Positions 24,979 through 32,766 of a stretch of 64,000 nucleotides of DNA are shown here, piece after piece. The position numbers and the translations under genes were made by a program. Each line of letters begins with the position of its first letter. Positions within the stretch are counted from its first letter, which is position 1. The notes beneath the pieces are model-generated. The model was not told the origin of the DNA. It ran no database searches and saw only the letters and a program-made list of their open reading frames with translations. This DNA comes from Eubacterium sp. (GTDB lineage: Bacteria > Bacillota > Clostridia > Lachnospirales > Lachnospiraceae). Location: assembly GCA_024681515.1 (NCBI GenBank), contig JAILAR010000097.1:17813-81812 (forward strand), given 5' to 3'.

Positions 24979-26157
24979 ATGTCAGAAGAAAAAAAATGTC
25001 GAAGACATCGAAGATACTGGCGTATCCTCTTGCCGACCATGGGGAAGTTGATCTGGCGTAAATTTCGGTTTTCCGCAGAGCCGATCCCCTGCGAAGGTGC
25101 GTACCTTCTGATCACCAATCATGTCACATCCTATGACCCGATCCTTCTGGGAAAAAGCTCGCGGAAGCAGCAGATCTATTATGTTTCCAGTGAGCATCTG
25201 TTTCGACTGGGCTGGATCTCTAAGGTGATCTCGCATATCGTGGATCCGATCCCGCGGATGAAAGCGGCATCGGGTGCGGACAGTGTGCGTCTGATGCTGA
25301 AGAGGCTGAAGGATGGTCAGGCGATCTGTCTTTTTGCAGAAGGTGAACAAAGCTGGGACGGACGAAGCATCGGAATCGTGCCCTCCACAGGAAAGATGGT
25401 TCGTCTCTCCGGCGTACCGCTGGTGACCTACCGGATCGAGGGCGGATATCTCGCGCTTCCCCGCTGGCGGAAGAAGATTTGTAAAGGTAAGGTGTATGGA
25501 CATCCGGTAAAGGTGTATCAGCCGGAAGAATTAAAGCGGATGAAACCGGAGGAGATCACGGAATGCATCAACCGGGACATTTATGAGGATGCCTGGGAGA
25601 GACAAAAGCAGGAGTCTGTGATCTTTAAGGGAAGGAAACGTGCCGAAGGTATGGAGACCGCGGTTTATCTCTGCCCGGCCTGCCGGAAGATAGGGACCTT
25701 GCATTCAAAGAAAAGCAGAGTGTTCTGTGACTGCGGTTTTTCGCTGGAGTACACGGAGACATGTCGGTTCGAGCCTGCGGAGCTCTTTGAAAATGTCGGC
25801 GAATGGATCGCCTGGCAGAAGACTGCGCTGGGGGAACTGGTGAATCCCAGGGGCGCCGGGGATGTGAATCATGCAGATGCCATTTTCAGTGACGAAGGGA
25901 TCACACTTTCGATTCTTGACACCGGTCATGAGGAGAAGCAGCTGGGAGAAGGCCGGCTGATCCTGTATGCCGATCGGCTTGAAGCGGCAGGACATACATT
26001 TCCCTGCGCGGAGATCGAGGATATGGCTATGGTAATGAACCGAAGGCTGCTGATCTCAACGGCGAAGGAATACTATGAGATCCGTGCCCCGAAGGGTTCG
26101 AATCTGAAGAAATATCTGGATTTTTATGAATTGAACGCGGATCATGGAAAAAATTGA
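24979..26157 (+). CDS. PlsC-like acyltransferase with C-terminal zinc-ribbon extension
   Basis: The N-terminal 210 residues match 1-acyl-sn-glycerol-3-phosphate acyltransferases. The catalytic NHVTSYD motif is at 47-53 and the acceptor-binding segment reads FAEGEQSWDG; it is the equivalent of the FPEGTRS block but without the usual Thr-Arg. The C-terminal 180 residues are unusual for the family: a CPACRK...CDCGF zinc-ribbon-like pair, then a beta-rich region. There is no clear membrane helix, so membrane contact is probably peripheral. The start at 24979 has GGCGGAGGA upstream. It probably transfers acyl groups in lipid synthesis; the exact substrate is uncertain. Confidence 0.8.
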   Translation: MSEEKKCRRHRRYWRILLPTMGKLIWRKFRFSAEPIPCEGAYLLITNHVTSYDPILLGKSSRKQQIYYVSSEHLFRLGWISKVISHIVDPIPRMKAASGADSVRLMLKRLKDGQAICLFAEGEQSWDGRSIGIVPSTGKMVRLSGVPLVTYRIEGGYLALPRWRKKICKGKVYGHPVKVYQPEELKRMKPEEITECINRDIYEDAWERQKQESVIFKGRKRAEGMETAVYLCPACRKIGTLHSKKSRVFCDCGFSLEYTETCRFEPAELFENVGEWIAWQKTALGELVNPRGAGDVNHADAIFSDEGITLSILDTGHEEKQLGEGRLILYADRLEAAGHTFPCAEIEDMAMVMNRRLLISTAKEYYEIRAPKGSNLKKYLDFYELNADHGKN

Positions 26158-26204
26158 TCGTATCTGTATCTTTGAGACTGAGAAAGCAGAAGGAGTTTAT
26201 CCCC

Positions 26205-27575
26205 ATGGATTATTCGGCAGCAAATAAAGATCTCTGGAATATCATCATCCAGCTCGGAATGATAGCGGGTGTGCTGTTGGTGGCGAATTTTCTCCGGCAG
26301 AAGCTTTCTTTCGTGCGCCGAAGCATGATGCCCATCGCCGTGCTGGGCGGGTTCCTGATGCTGGGACTGAAATACACGGGGCTGGTCACCATCGACCAGA
26401 CACTGATGGAGACTCTGGTCTATCACGGCATTGCGCTGGGATTTATCGCCATGAGTCTGCGTGTACCCATGCAGAAAGCATCAAAAGGAGATCTGACCGG
26501 CTTTAAGTCCGGGGCGGTGATCGTGTCTACCTATCTGGTGCAGGGCACGGTGGGACTTCTTCTTACGATTCTTTTGTCACTCACGGTATTTCCGGAGCTT
26601 TTTTCGGCAGCGGGCATGCTCCTTCCCATGGGCTACGGACAGGGACCCGGGCAGGCCAACAATGTAGGCGGTACCTATGAATCTCTGGGCTTTGTCGGTG
26701 GGCGGAGCTTCGGTCTGGCCATTGCGGCAGCGGGATATATCGTTGCCTGCGTTGTGGGCGTGATCATTTTAAATGTCCTTCGGGCAAATGGAAAACTGAA
26801 GAAGGCGGAGGCATCCGCGGAGGCTCGTCCGGCTGCGGACTTCTTCCAGAGCGAAAATGAGATCCCCATTTCCGATTCCATCGACAAGCTGTCGGTGCAG
26901 CTGGCCATGGTGCTGCTCACCTATCTGGTAACGTATCTCGTCACCTGGGGTATCACCTCCGGGATCTCGGCGGCCTCTCCGGGCGTTGCAAATACGATAA
27001 ATCCGCTGCTCTGGGGCTTTAATTTCATCATCGGTTCGGCCCTTGCCATTCTGCTTAGGGTTTCCCTGGAAAAAGGGAAGAAGATGGGGATCGTTCATCG
27101 GCAGTACCAGAACAACTATCTGCTGAATCGCATCTCCGGGTTCTTCTTTGATATCATGATCGTAGCAGGTATTGCTTCGATTAACGTGGAGGATATCAGT
27201 GTGCACTGGATTCCGTTCCTTCTGCTGGCGGTGGTGGGTGCGATCGTAACCTGGGTGCATTTAGCGGTGATCTGCAAGGTCGTTTATCCGGATTATTATT
27301 ACGAAGGCCTGATCTCCATGTACGGCATGCTGACCGGAACCATCAGCTCCGGCGTCCTGCTTCTTCGGGAGATCGATCCGGGTCTCTCTACACCTGCCGC
27401 AAATAATCTGGTCTCCGGCTCCGGTTTCGGTATCATTCTCGGTGCGCCGGTGCTGATCCTGGTGGGCTTGGCTCCGAAATCCCTGACGTTCTGCTGGATC
27501 GTGGCAGGGCTGGCTGCACTATACTGTGTGATCCTCTGCATCGTGATCCGGAAAGTACATGGCAGGTCTAAATGA
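26205..27575 (+). CDS. GltS-like sodium:glutamate symporter family transporter
   Basis: The 456-residue protein consists of about 11-12 hydrophobic helices. It has a re-entrant-like GYGQGPGQANNVGGTYE segment with GGRSFGL after it, and a second related segment near the end (LTGTISSGVLLLREIDPG). This inverted pair of Gly-rich loops and the overall pattern fit the GltS/ESS family, which couples glutamate uptake to sodium. Substrate identity is inferred from family only. AAGGAG precedes the ATG at 26205. The gene follows the acyltransferase after 47 bp and may be in the same transcript. A terminator hairpin lies about 90 bp downstream. Confidence 0.65.
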   Translation: MDYSAANKDLWNIIIQLGMIAGVLLVANFLRQKLSFVRRSMMPIAVLGGFLMLGLKYTGLVTIDQTLMETLVYHGIALGFIAMSLRVPMQKASKGDLTGFKSGAVIVSTYLVQGTVGLLLTILLSLTVFPELFSAAGMLLPMGYGQGPGQANNVGGTYESLGFVGGRSFGLAIAAAGYIVACVVGVIILNVLRANGKLKKAEASAEARPAADFFQSENEIPISDSIDKLSVQLAMVLLTYLVTYLVTWGITSGISAASPGVANTINPLLWGFNFIIGSALAILLRVSLEKGKKMGIVHRQYQNNYLLNRISGFFFDIMIVAGIASINVEDISVHWIPFLLLAVVGAIVTWVHLAVICKVVYPDYYYEGLISMYGMLTGTISSGVLLLREIDPGLSTPAANNLVSGSGFGIILGAPVLILVGLAPKSLTFCWIVAGLAALYCVILCIVIRKVHGRSK

Positions 27576-28006
27576 TCCGAAAAGCGCACCGTTGACCTAA
27601 ATGAGAGACTGTAAAGCGGCGGCTGGTCTTCGTATGTGGCTTTGAGATTGAATCAATTCTTTTCACTCCCGAGCGTTTTGCGCTTCGGGAGTTCTTTATT
27701 TTGGGAGTTTTTACTTTCGGAGCATTTTCTATCAAAACTGCACAAAAAATCCGCGCATCTTCATGCATCTTGTACATGCGTTTTTTTCCACCGATTTAAG
27801 GCCAAATAAACTCCAACTGAATATCAATTATCTTCACATGAAGGTTGCTTATCTCCATCTGAATGCCGATCTGAAAATGTGGCTTTTTGGGGGTTCTTTG
27901 GAGGCCTGAAAACGGTATGGACACATGGGTTTTGCTGTGTTATTCTGCAAGCAGAAAAAGCAGGAAGAATGAACACAGTCCGATTTATAGGACACTATTC
28001 AAGAGA
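27576..28006. other. Intergenic region after the transporter gene
   Basis: It contains a terminator at 27671-27705 and an AT-rich stretch (27770-27960) with no coding character. A TATTCT box near 27942 may belong to the promoter of the DUF6273-like gene. Confidence 0.5.
27671..27705 (+). terminator. Terminator after GltS-like gene
   Basis: CTCCCGAGCG and CGCTTCGGGAG pair around TTTTG, followed by TTCTTTATTTT. Confidence 0.75.
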
Positions 28007-28040
28007 CACCGTAAGAGCGAAGTGTGGAATTGAGAGGAGG
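28007..28040 (+). repeat. Leader element copy before the DUF6273-like gene
   Basis: A weak hairpin, then GCGAAGTGTGGAATT, then GAGAGGAGG; the next start is at 28049. Confidence 0.75.
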
Positions 28041-28048
28041 CACAGGAT

Positions 28049-28747
28049 ATGAAGGAAATGAATGATCAGGAAAACACTCAGCAGGCGAACACGGAGGAAG
28101 GCAGCATGATTGGAAAGATCATTCAGTTTGGACGTTATCCCCAGAGCAATGTGAATGAGGACTTTAGCGAACCCATTCTTTGGGTGGTTGTTGAAGAGCA
28201 GCGGGATCGGATCCGGCTTCTTGCCACGCAGGGATTGGATGCGGTGTATTATTTCCAGCCTCTGAAGGCAGGCAGCTACGGATGTCTGCCTTCCGGGACA
28301 TGGCGGGATTCCCATATCCGGGATTGGCTGAATTCGGATTTTGCTGAAAAGGCATTTAATCGGTATGAGTTTGAAAGGATTTTAGATACCGTGACAACGA
28401 TAAAGGATGCGGGTGGATGTACATTTTTCGGAGAGAAATATACCTGGGAGCCAACGGTTACGGATAAGGTATCGCTTCTTTCCATTCAGGATGTCTGCAA
28501 GTATGTAAAAGAGGCGGCCGGGAAGTGGATACGCACTTGCGATGCAACGGAGTATGCCGTGCGCAGAGGAGTTATAGCGGATAGGGATCGGGGTTGCAGA
28601 TGGTGGCTCACGGATAATGCTCCCGGGGATCTTATCTTTGCGGCAGTTGCAAAGGACGCGCACATTCAAGCCTATGCTGCGACAAATGTGGTTGACCGCC
28701 CGGCTGTCCGCCCGTCCATCTGGATCCGCAAGGAAGGCATCTGCTGA
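28049..28747 (+). CDS. DUF6273-like protein
   Basis: The 232-residue protein starts with a short Gln/Asn/Glu-rich segment. A domain follows with the pattern typical of DUF6273: IQFGRYPQS, ILWVVVEEQ, RLLATQGLDAVYY, WRDSHIRDWLN, and the closing RPAVRPSIWIRKEG. The family is frequent in Clostridia, often in several copies or fused to other domains, and has a fold related to formylglycine-generating-type or C-lectin-like modules; the role is unknown. There is no signal peptide. AGGAGG lies upstream. It is flanked on both sides by copies of the leader element. Confidence 0.7.
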   Translation: MKEMNDQENTQQANTEEGSMIGKIIQFGRYPQSNVNEDFSEPILWVVVEEQRDRIRLLATQGLDAVYYFQPLKAGSYGCLPSGTWRDSHIRDWLNSDFAEKAFNRYEFERILDTVTTIKDAGGCTFFGEKYTWEPTVTDKVSLLSIQDVCKYVKEAAGKWIRTCDATEYAVRRGVIADRDRGCRWWLTDNAPGDLIFAAVAKDAHIQAYAATNVVDRPAVRPSIWIRKEGIC

Positions 28748-28752
28748 TGCAG

Positions 28753-28784
28753 GGAGCGGCGGGAGCCGCGAAGTATGGAATAGG
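28753..28784 (+). repeat. Leader element copy after the DUF6273-like gene
   Basis: GGAGCGGC-GGGA-GCCGC hairpin, then GAAGTATGGAATA and GG. The next possible start codon is 127 bp away, so this copy does not carry a ribosome binding site for an obvious gene. Confidence 0.8.
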
Positions 28785-28843
28785 ATTCGATTCTCCATCG
28801 GGAGAATTGAATCCGTATACAGCCACAAACACCGAAGGGAGGA

Positions 28844-28879
28844 TTTGTGACCGCCCACAATAGGCGGTCACAAAGGCAG
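28844..28879 (+). repeat. Second-family hairpin: 12-bp stem, CACAATA loop, GGCAGG
   Basis: TTTGTGACCGCC pairs perfectly with GGCGGTCACAAA (28863-28874) around the loop CACAATA, followed by GGCAGG. The same loop and tail recur at 42261-42288, and the same architecture at 47165-47200. Confidence 0.8.
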
Positions 28880-28910
28880 GCGAGCAGGATGCGAAGCAAG
28901 GAGACCGACT

Positions 28911-29132
28911 ATGAAAAAAACGAATGACAACAGCCAAACAAATAAAGAAAACGCAGTCGCAAAAAGAAGTATCACGAACGGTACCGCTGATGAGGACGTG
29001 GCTGCATCTGATAATGCTCCTGCGCGTATGGAACAGCTCTGTCATTGGGTGATCGAACATGTGGCCTATGCAAAACTCCAAATAAATGTTAGACGAGCCC
29101 TTGTTTTACAGAGCAAAGGCTCGTTTTTTTAA
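28911..29132 (+). CDS. Doubtful small ORF running into a terminator
   Basis: The 73-codon frame starts with MKKTNDNSQTNKENAVAKRS and has AAGGAG upstream. The middle (PARMEQLCHWVIEHVAYAKLQ) looks coding, but the last codons lie in a terminator stem, so the natural 3' end seems lost. It may be a truncated gene or the start of one cut by deletion. I do not recognise it. Confidence 0.35.
   Translation: MKKTNDNSQTNKENAVAKRSITNGTADEDVAASDNAPARMEQLCHWVIEHVAYAKLQINVRRALVLQSKGSFF
29093..29131 (+). terminator. Terminator
   Basis: ACGAGCC(C)TTG pairs with CAA(A)GGCTCGT, one internal mismatch, followed by TTTTTTT. Confidence 0.8.
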
Positions 29133-29163
29133 TTGCCAAATTGAGTTTTGATATCGAAGGAAA

Positions 29164-29203
29164 CATCAGCTGGGGGCAAAATACCTTTTGACCCCAGCAT
29201 CAT
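29164..29203 (+). repeat. 40-bp palindromic repeat, copy 1
   Basis: This 40-bp sequence is exactly the reverse complement of 48116-48155. It contains an inverted repeat that folds into a hairpin: GCTGGGG-x-CAAAA on one side, TTTTG-x-CCCCAGC on the other. Confidence 0.9.
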
Positions 29204-29277
29204 TAATATTCGGATCTGATCATTTCGTTCGGAATGATCACACTCATTTTTAAAAGAAAGTTGTAATTGAATGCAAT

Positions 29278-29899
29278 ATGATCGGAATGAACACATTTAA
29301 TCTGAAATATCCGAAGAGGAAGCTGAAGCTTTCCGGCTTTATCCGTGTGGCACATTCTTTACCGTGGGTGCGTTGCTCTGGTTCTTTGTTTTTGTCAGGG
29401 GATTGCACGCAACTTCTTTTGATGGGCTTTCGAAGGAACCGCATTTTACCTGCCGCGGAAAGGAATTTGTCCTGGGAAAAACCACGGTGGATGAGCTGAC
29501 GGCAGCGGGTGTCGAACTGGATTTTCGCCCGCTGGATACACCGAACAGGTACAAAACTGCGCCTCCGCCGGGAGGGGAGGAAGAGCTTCTGGCTGCCGGA
29601 GGAGCGGTGACTGTACAGTGGTGGAGATCTGGGCAAATAGCGAAGATCGAAAGACGGAAGAAAAAAGGAAAAAGAAGGGCAACTCATTTGATGATATGAT
29701 CCAACTGGAGATCCCCATGAATATCAGCCGGTGGAATGTGCGTAAATATGCCGGTAAGCCGGATGCGATCGAGGACCTGCTTCATGGCGTGGATGAGGAG
29801 TTGTGGTATTACGGTGAAGAATGGACCGGAGAGGCGTGCTATTTTCTCCAGTTTGAACGGGATGAGCTGCGGACGATCCATATCGATATGGATTATTAA
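29278..29899 (+). pseudogene. Frameshifted membrane protein gene
   Basis: Coding character moves through three frames. It starts as MIGMNTFNLKYPKRKLKL (29278). Near 29330 it continues in the next frame as FRLYPCGTFFTVGALLWFF, a transmembrane segment, and on to FVLGKTTVDELTAAGVEL and PPPGGEEELLAAGGAVTVQ. From about 29615 it is in the third frame: EIWANSEDRKTEEKRKKK, then WNVRKYAGKPDAIEDLL and FERDELRTIHIDMDY at the stop. A small membrane-anchored protein with an FxLGxTTvdeL segment, as in BamE/SmpA-like folds, seems to have been broken by two indels. Sequencing error is an alternative. Confidence 0.55.
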
Positions 29900-29918
29900 T
29901 AATCGTAAAGCAAGCAAA

Positions 29919-29940
29919 CACGAAGTGTGAGGCAAGAGGG
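29919..29940 (+). repeat. Diverged leader element copy
   Basis: CACGAAGTGTGAGGCAAGAGGG keeps the GAAGTGTG core and the ribosome binding site before the start at 29946, but GAATA is lost. Confidence 0.45.
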
Positions 29941-29945
29941 GATAA

Positions 29946-30602
29946 ATGATGCGTGATCAGGTGTGGGCATGTCTGACAAATGATCGAAAAAAGATGGACC
30001 GCTTCGGACGGGCACTTTCATATACGTGCCGTCTGGGGTGTGTTTTTGTTGTGCTGCCCTTTCTTGCGCTGGGTATTTCAACGTTTATCGACGGAATTTA
30101 CTACACAGTGCACAGCCTTGCGTTTTGGTCTTTTCTGCTGGCGGCGGTCTGCTTCGGACTCTGGATCTGGGGCAGCATCGCGCGGCATAACGGGTATACC
30201 ACGGAAAAACTCTACCGCTGGTGTCCGATCACGAAAATGGAACAGCTGTATCTTCTGGACCTGACGGATCCGGAGGTTTTGAAAATGATCGGCGAGAAAC
30301 CGATCGAGGAGGATAATTATGTGGTGCGTCTTCACGCGCTGCATCAGAGGCTGACGGATTCGGCTTTTGCAGAGCGGCTCCTGAGATCTGATGTAGTGGA
30401 ACGCTTTGGGATTCATGTATTTGGAGTGCCGGCCGGGCCATCCGGACTCTTCTGCACCAAATGCGATTTCTGGTTCGGGCTGGACGGAGAAGGAAAGGAT
30501 ATCCGACAGACCTTTCGATTTGGAGAGAATCGTCCGGATCCAAAGGCCTTCCGGGATATGCTGCAGGTGATGTATCAAAAGACCGGCAGGGTAATCGGAT
30601 GA
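29946..30602 (+). CDS. Two-helix membrane protein of unknown function
   Basis: The 218-residue protein has two adjacent hydrophobic helices (about 30-50 and 57-76) after a short cytoplasmic N-terminus. A soluble C-terminal domain of about 140 residues follows, with GLFCTKCDFWFGLD near 170, which has a CxxC pair. I do not recognise the family. GAGGGG precedes the ATG pair at 29946/29949; either could be used. It is followed by the tRNA operon promoter. Confidence 0.7.
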   Translation: MMRDQVWACLTNDRKKMDRFGRALSYTCRLGCVFVVLPFLALGISTFIDGIYYTVHSLAFWSFLLAAVCFGLWIWGSIARHNGYTTEKLYRWCPITKMEQLYLLDLTDPEVLKMIGEKPIEEDNYVVRLHALHQRLTDSAFAERLLRSDVVERFGIHVFGVPAGPSGLFCTKCDFWFGLDGEGKDIRQTFRFGENRPDPKAFRDMLQVMYQKTGRVIG

Positions 30603-30700
30603 CAGGAGCGACGATTATTATTCCTAATCGGTCGGAATCAAAGGAGCGTATGAGCACAGAGTAAAAGTTGCTTAAAACTTGCTCAAATTATTGTTTGTGC

Positions 30701-30729
30701 TTGACAGTTCGCATGCGATTTGATATTAT
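30701..30729 (+). promoter_or_regulatory. Strong sigma-A promoter of the tRNA operon
   Basis: A perfect TTGACA (30701-30706), a 17-bp spacer and TATTAT (30724-30729) stand 91 bp before tRNA-Ser. No other promoter was seen up to the terminator at 31349, so the three tRNAs and two spacer RNAs are probably one transcript. Confidence 0.85.
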
Positions 30730-30820
30730 ATTTAAGCGTTTGAAATCATATGAAAACGCAAAAGCTGATGAAGTCACTGGTTTCGTGGCATGCGAAGCCT
30801 TGGTGAGGGATTCAGGCACT

Positions 30821-30908
30821 GGAGATGTACTCAAGTGGCTGAAGAGGCGCCCCTGCTAAGGGTGTAGGTCGGGGAACCGGCGCGAGGGTTCAAATCCCTC
30901 CATCTCCG
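30821..30908 (+). tRNA. tRNA-Ser (GCT)
   Basis: The 88-nt cloverleaf has acceptor stem GGAGATG/CATCTCC, a long variable arm as in class II tRNAs, T-arm GAGGGTTCAAATCCCTC and anticodon loop CTGCTAA with anticodon GCT. CCA is not encoded. Confidence 0.97.
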
Positions 30909-30911
30909 TGG

Positions 30912-31020
30912 GTCGTGTTTTTCGAAGAAAAACACGACGAAGACAATTCACGAAGTGAATTGTCACAGTGAAGCTTGACAGCCGCAGCTGCTGAAAGCAG
31001 CGGAGGGTGGCAAGCGGAAC
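30912..31020 (+). ncRNA. Structured spacer RNA, copy 1 (3' of tRNA-Ser)
   Basis: Three hairpins follow each other. Hairpin A is 11 bp (GTCGTGTTTTT/AAAAACACGAC, loop CGAAG). Hairpin B is 10 bp (GACAATTCAC/GTGAATTGTC, loop GAA). A larger domain C is closed by GCTTG/CAAGC and has an inner stem GCTGCT-GAA-AGCAGC. It begins 3 nt after the tRNA. A second copy after tRNA-Asn differs at eight of 109 positions in ways that keep the helices. It does not match an RNA family I know. It may be a trailer that guides tRNA processing, or an independent small RNA. Confidence 0.75.
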
Positions 31021-31057
31021 TTGCGCAGCTCATCTATGTATGAGTATCAGCGTATAT

Positions 31058-31129
31058 TCCTCGATAGCTCAATGGTAGAGCACGCGGCTGTTAACCGCGG
31101 GGTTGTAGGTTCGAGCCCTACTCGGGGAG
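31058..31129 (+). tRNA. tRNA-Asn (GTT)
   Basis: The 72-nt cloverleaf has acceptor stem TCCTCGA/TCGGGGA, anticodon loop CTGTTAA with anticodon GTT, and T-loop GGTTCGAGCC. CCA is not encoded. Confidence 0.97.
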
Positions 31130-31132
31130 CAT

Positions 31133-31241
31133 GTCGTGATTTTCAAAGAAAATCACGACGAAGACAATCCGCGCAGTGGATTGTCACAGTGAAGCTTGAC
31201 AGCCGCAGCTGCTGAAGGCAGCGGAGGGTGGCAAGCGGAAC
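31133..31241 (+). ncRNA. Structured spacer RNA, copy 2 (3' of tRNA-Asn)
   Basis: The same three-hairpin element as at 30912, again starting 3 nt after a tRNA. Hairpin A changes a T-A pair to A-T, hairpin B changes T-A to C-G and A-T to G-T, and the remaining three differences are in loops. This is the pattern expected if the RNA fold is under selection. Confidence 0.75.
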
Positions 31242-31274
31242 CTGGCCATTTGGATGGTCGGGATTCACAAACCA

Positions 31275-31345
31275 GGTGCTGTAGCCAAGTGGTAAGGCGT
31301 GGGACTGCAACTCCCTGATCATCGGTTCAAATCCGTTCAGCACCT
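31275..31345 (+). tRNA. tRNA-Cys (GCA)
   Basis: The 71-nt cloverleaf has acceptor stem GGTGCTG/CAGCACC, anticodon loop CTGCAAC with anticodon GCA, and T-loop GGTTCAAATCC. It is the last tRNA and is followed by a terminator instead of the spacer RNA. Confidence 0.97.
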
Positions 31346-31348
31346 CTG

Positions 31349-31385
31349 AAAAGCCTTTCGGTTGAATGCCGGAAGGCTTTTTTTG
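31349..31385 (+). terminator. Terminator of the tRNA operon
   Basis: AAAAGCCTTxCGG pairs with CCGxAAGGCTTTT around TTGAATG, followed by a T-run, 4 nt after tRNA-Cys. Confidence 0.9.
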
Positions 31386-31424
31386 TTTGTATTTACGGTA
31401 TACAGATGGTAGAATAATCATCAC

Positions 31425-31515
31425 GAAGCATGGAATTGAAGCGTGGAATTGAAGCGTGGATTTGAAGCGTGGAATCGAAGTGTGGATTCGAATCGTGGAT
31501 CTGAAACGTGGAATC
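31425..31515 (+). repeat. Tandem array: seven 13-bp units of GAAGCGTGGAATY type
   Basis: Seven units of exactly 13 bp follow without gaps: GAAGCATGGAATT, GAAGCGTGGAATT, GAAGCGTGGATTT, GAAGCGTGGAATC, GAAGTGTGGATTC, GAATCGTGGATCT, GAAACGTGGAATC. The unit equals the 13-mer core GAAGTRTGGAATA of the leader element family. The array ends 38 bp before the start codon at 31554. Confidence 0.9.
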
Positions 31516-31553
31516 AAAACGAGCGGCTCAAAAGTTTGAAAGGGATGGAAACC

Positions 31554-32654
31554 ATGCATGAATGGGTCACGGTAAAAAAGAAACAAATGAATCTCTGGAT
31601 CCTGATCGGAAGTGGCGCAGCCATCGTGCCGATGTTTCTTCTGGCGAAGACAGTCGTCCAAAAATATCTGCTGGCGAGGATCGTGGATGATCTGTCTCTC
31701 GGAGGCAGGATCGGGTATTTCTGCCTGTGTGCCGTACTGTATCTGGCAAATATGTGGCTGGTGGAGATCTTTTTTTCCGGGCTGAGCAAATGGCTGCTGG
31801 ATCGGGAGAGCTATGTGGTTCTCCGGAAAAGCTCGACGGAGAATCCTGCCGCGGTACATTTCTATGAGGAATACCAGAGGAAGATGCACAGGATCGCATT
31901 TCTCAATCAGGTGCTCTTAAATGTCCTGATGGTGGGCCTGCTGATGTTTTATCTGCTGAAGGGAGGCAGCGCGGGACAGTTTTCCCTGGTGATCTGGCTG
32001 GTATGCTTTCTCGCGATCCTGAATCCGGTGGATCGGAAGAAGAGACGGGCGGAAATGGAGAGGCGGACAAGGATCCTGTATCATGACTGTGATCCGGTGT
32101 TGTCATTTGATGTCTATGAACTCTTTCTGCAGGAGCCCATGGCCCGGCAGGAAAAGAATATGCATCTGCTTCAGCAGGCGCTGTCCTGCTATTATCTCTG
32201 CGATTATCCCGAAATGCGCCGCAAACTGGACGGAATGCAGAAGATCCTGCTGCAGAATATCCTTGCGGTACGGATCGAGCTGAAAGGGATGGCGGCCATA
32301 GATGAGAACCGGCCGGATCTCTTTCAGCAGTATTCCGAAGAATTGGCCGAACTGGAGGGGAAGCTTCGGATGACGGAAGCAACGCGGAAGGTATTCCTGA
32401 ATGTCCGGAAGGATTGGCAGGGACGGATCGATCTGGCGAGCCCGGATCCCTCCAGGGCTGAAGCGTATGTGAATGAAGAGCTTGCGAAAGGAAAGCACCC
32501 TGTTGAATGGATGGACAGTACCTTCCAGATGGCCTGGATCCAGCTCTGCCGTGGTGAAAAAGAGCAGGCCAGAGCAAATCTGCAATTGGTGGCGGAACGC
32601 GCCGGGACCATGGCGATCAAAAAGAAAGCGGTGGAAATGCTGAAAACTATATGA
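31554..32654 (+). CDS. Four-helix membrane protein with cytosolic helical tail, unknown function
   Basis: The 366-residue protein has four predicted transmembrane helices arranged in two pairs (about 15-35, 50-75, 115-135, 140-155). About 200 cytosolic residues follow, rich in Leu, Gln and Arg, with TPR-like helix pairs near the end (WMDSTFQMAWIQLCRGEKEQ). I do not recognise the family. An in-frame start at 31443 would translate the tandem repeat, which is unlikely. The ATG at 31554 has AAGGGATGG upstream; ATG 31545 is an alternative. Confidence 0.7.
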   Translation: MHEWVTVKKKQMNLWILIGSGAAIVPMFLLAKTVVQKYLLARIVDDLSLGGRIGYFCLCAVLYLANMWLVEIFFSGLSKWLLDRESYVVLRKSSTENPAAVHFYEEYQRKMHRIAFLNQVLLNVLMVGLLMFYLLKGGSAGQFSLVIWLVCFLAILNPVDRKKRRAEMERRTRILYHDCDPVLSFDVYELFLQEPMARQEKNMHLLQQALSCYYLCDYPEMRRKLDGMQKILLQNILAVRIELKGMAAIDENRPDLFQQYSEELAELEGKLRMTEATRKVFLNVRKDWQGRIDLASPDPSRAEAYVNEELAKGKHPVEWMDSTFQMAWIQLCRGEKEQARANLQLVAERAGTMAIKKKAVEMLKTI

Positions 32655-32680
32655 TTTATATGACAGTTGCGTGTTTTTGA

Positions 32681-32708
32681 TTGATTTTCTGAAATAAAAT
32701 GCTACAAT
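32681..32708 (+). promoter_or_regulatory. Candidate sigma-A promoter
   Basis: TTGATT and TACAAT with a 16-bp spacer lie 59 bp before the lipoprotein start. Confidence 0.55.
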
Positions 32709-32766
32709 ATCGATACTGTTAATACCAGCACTGCCAAAAGAGCGGCAGATTCGGAGGTGTATTTTC

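Noticed and set aside
31425..31515. Array of 13-bp units as a CRISPR-like array
   Set aside because: The units are contiguous without spacers and no cas genes are present.
31443..31553. Upstream extension of the membrane protein gene through the tandem repeat
   Set aside because: The frame stays open, but it translates the repeat into sequence unlike a protein and has no ribosome binding site; ATG 31554 has one.
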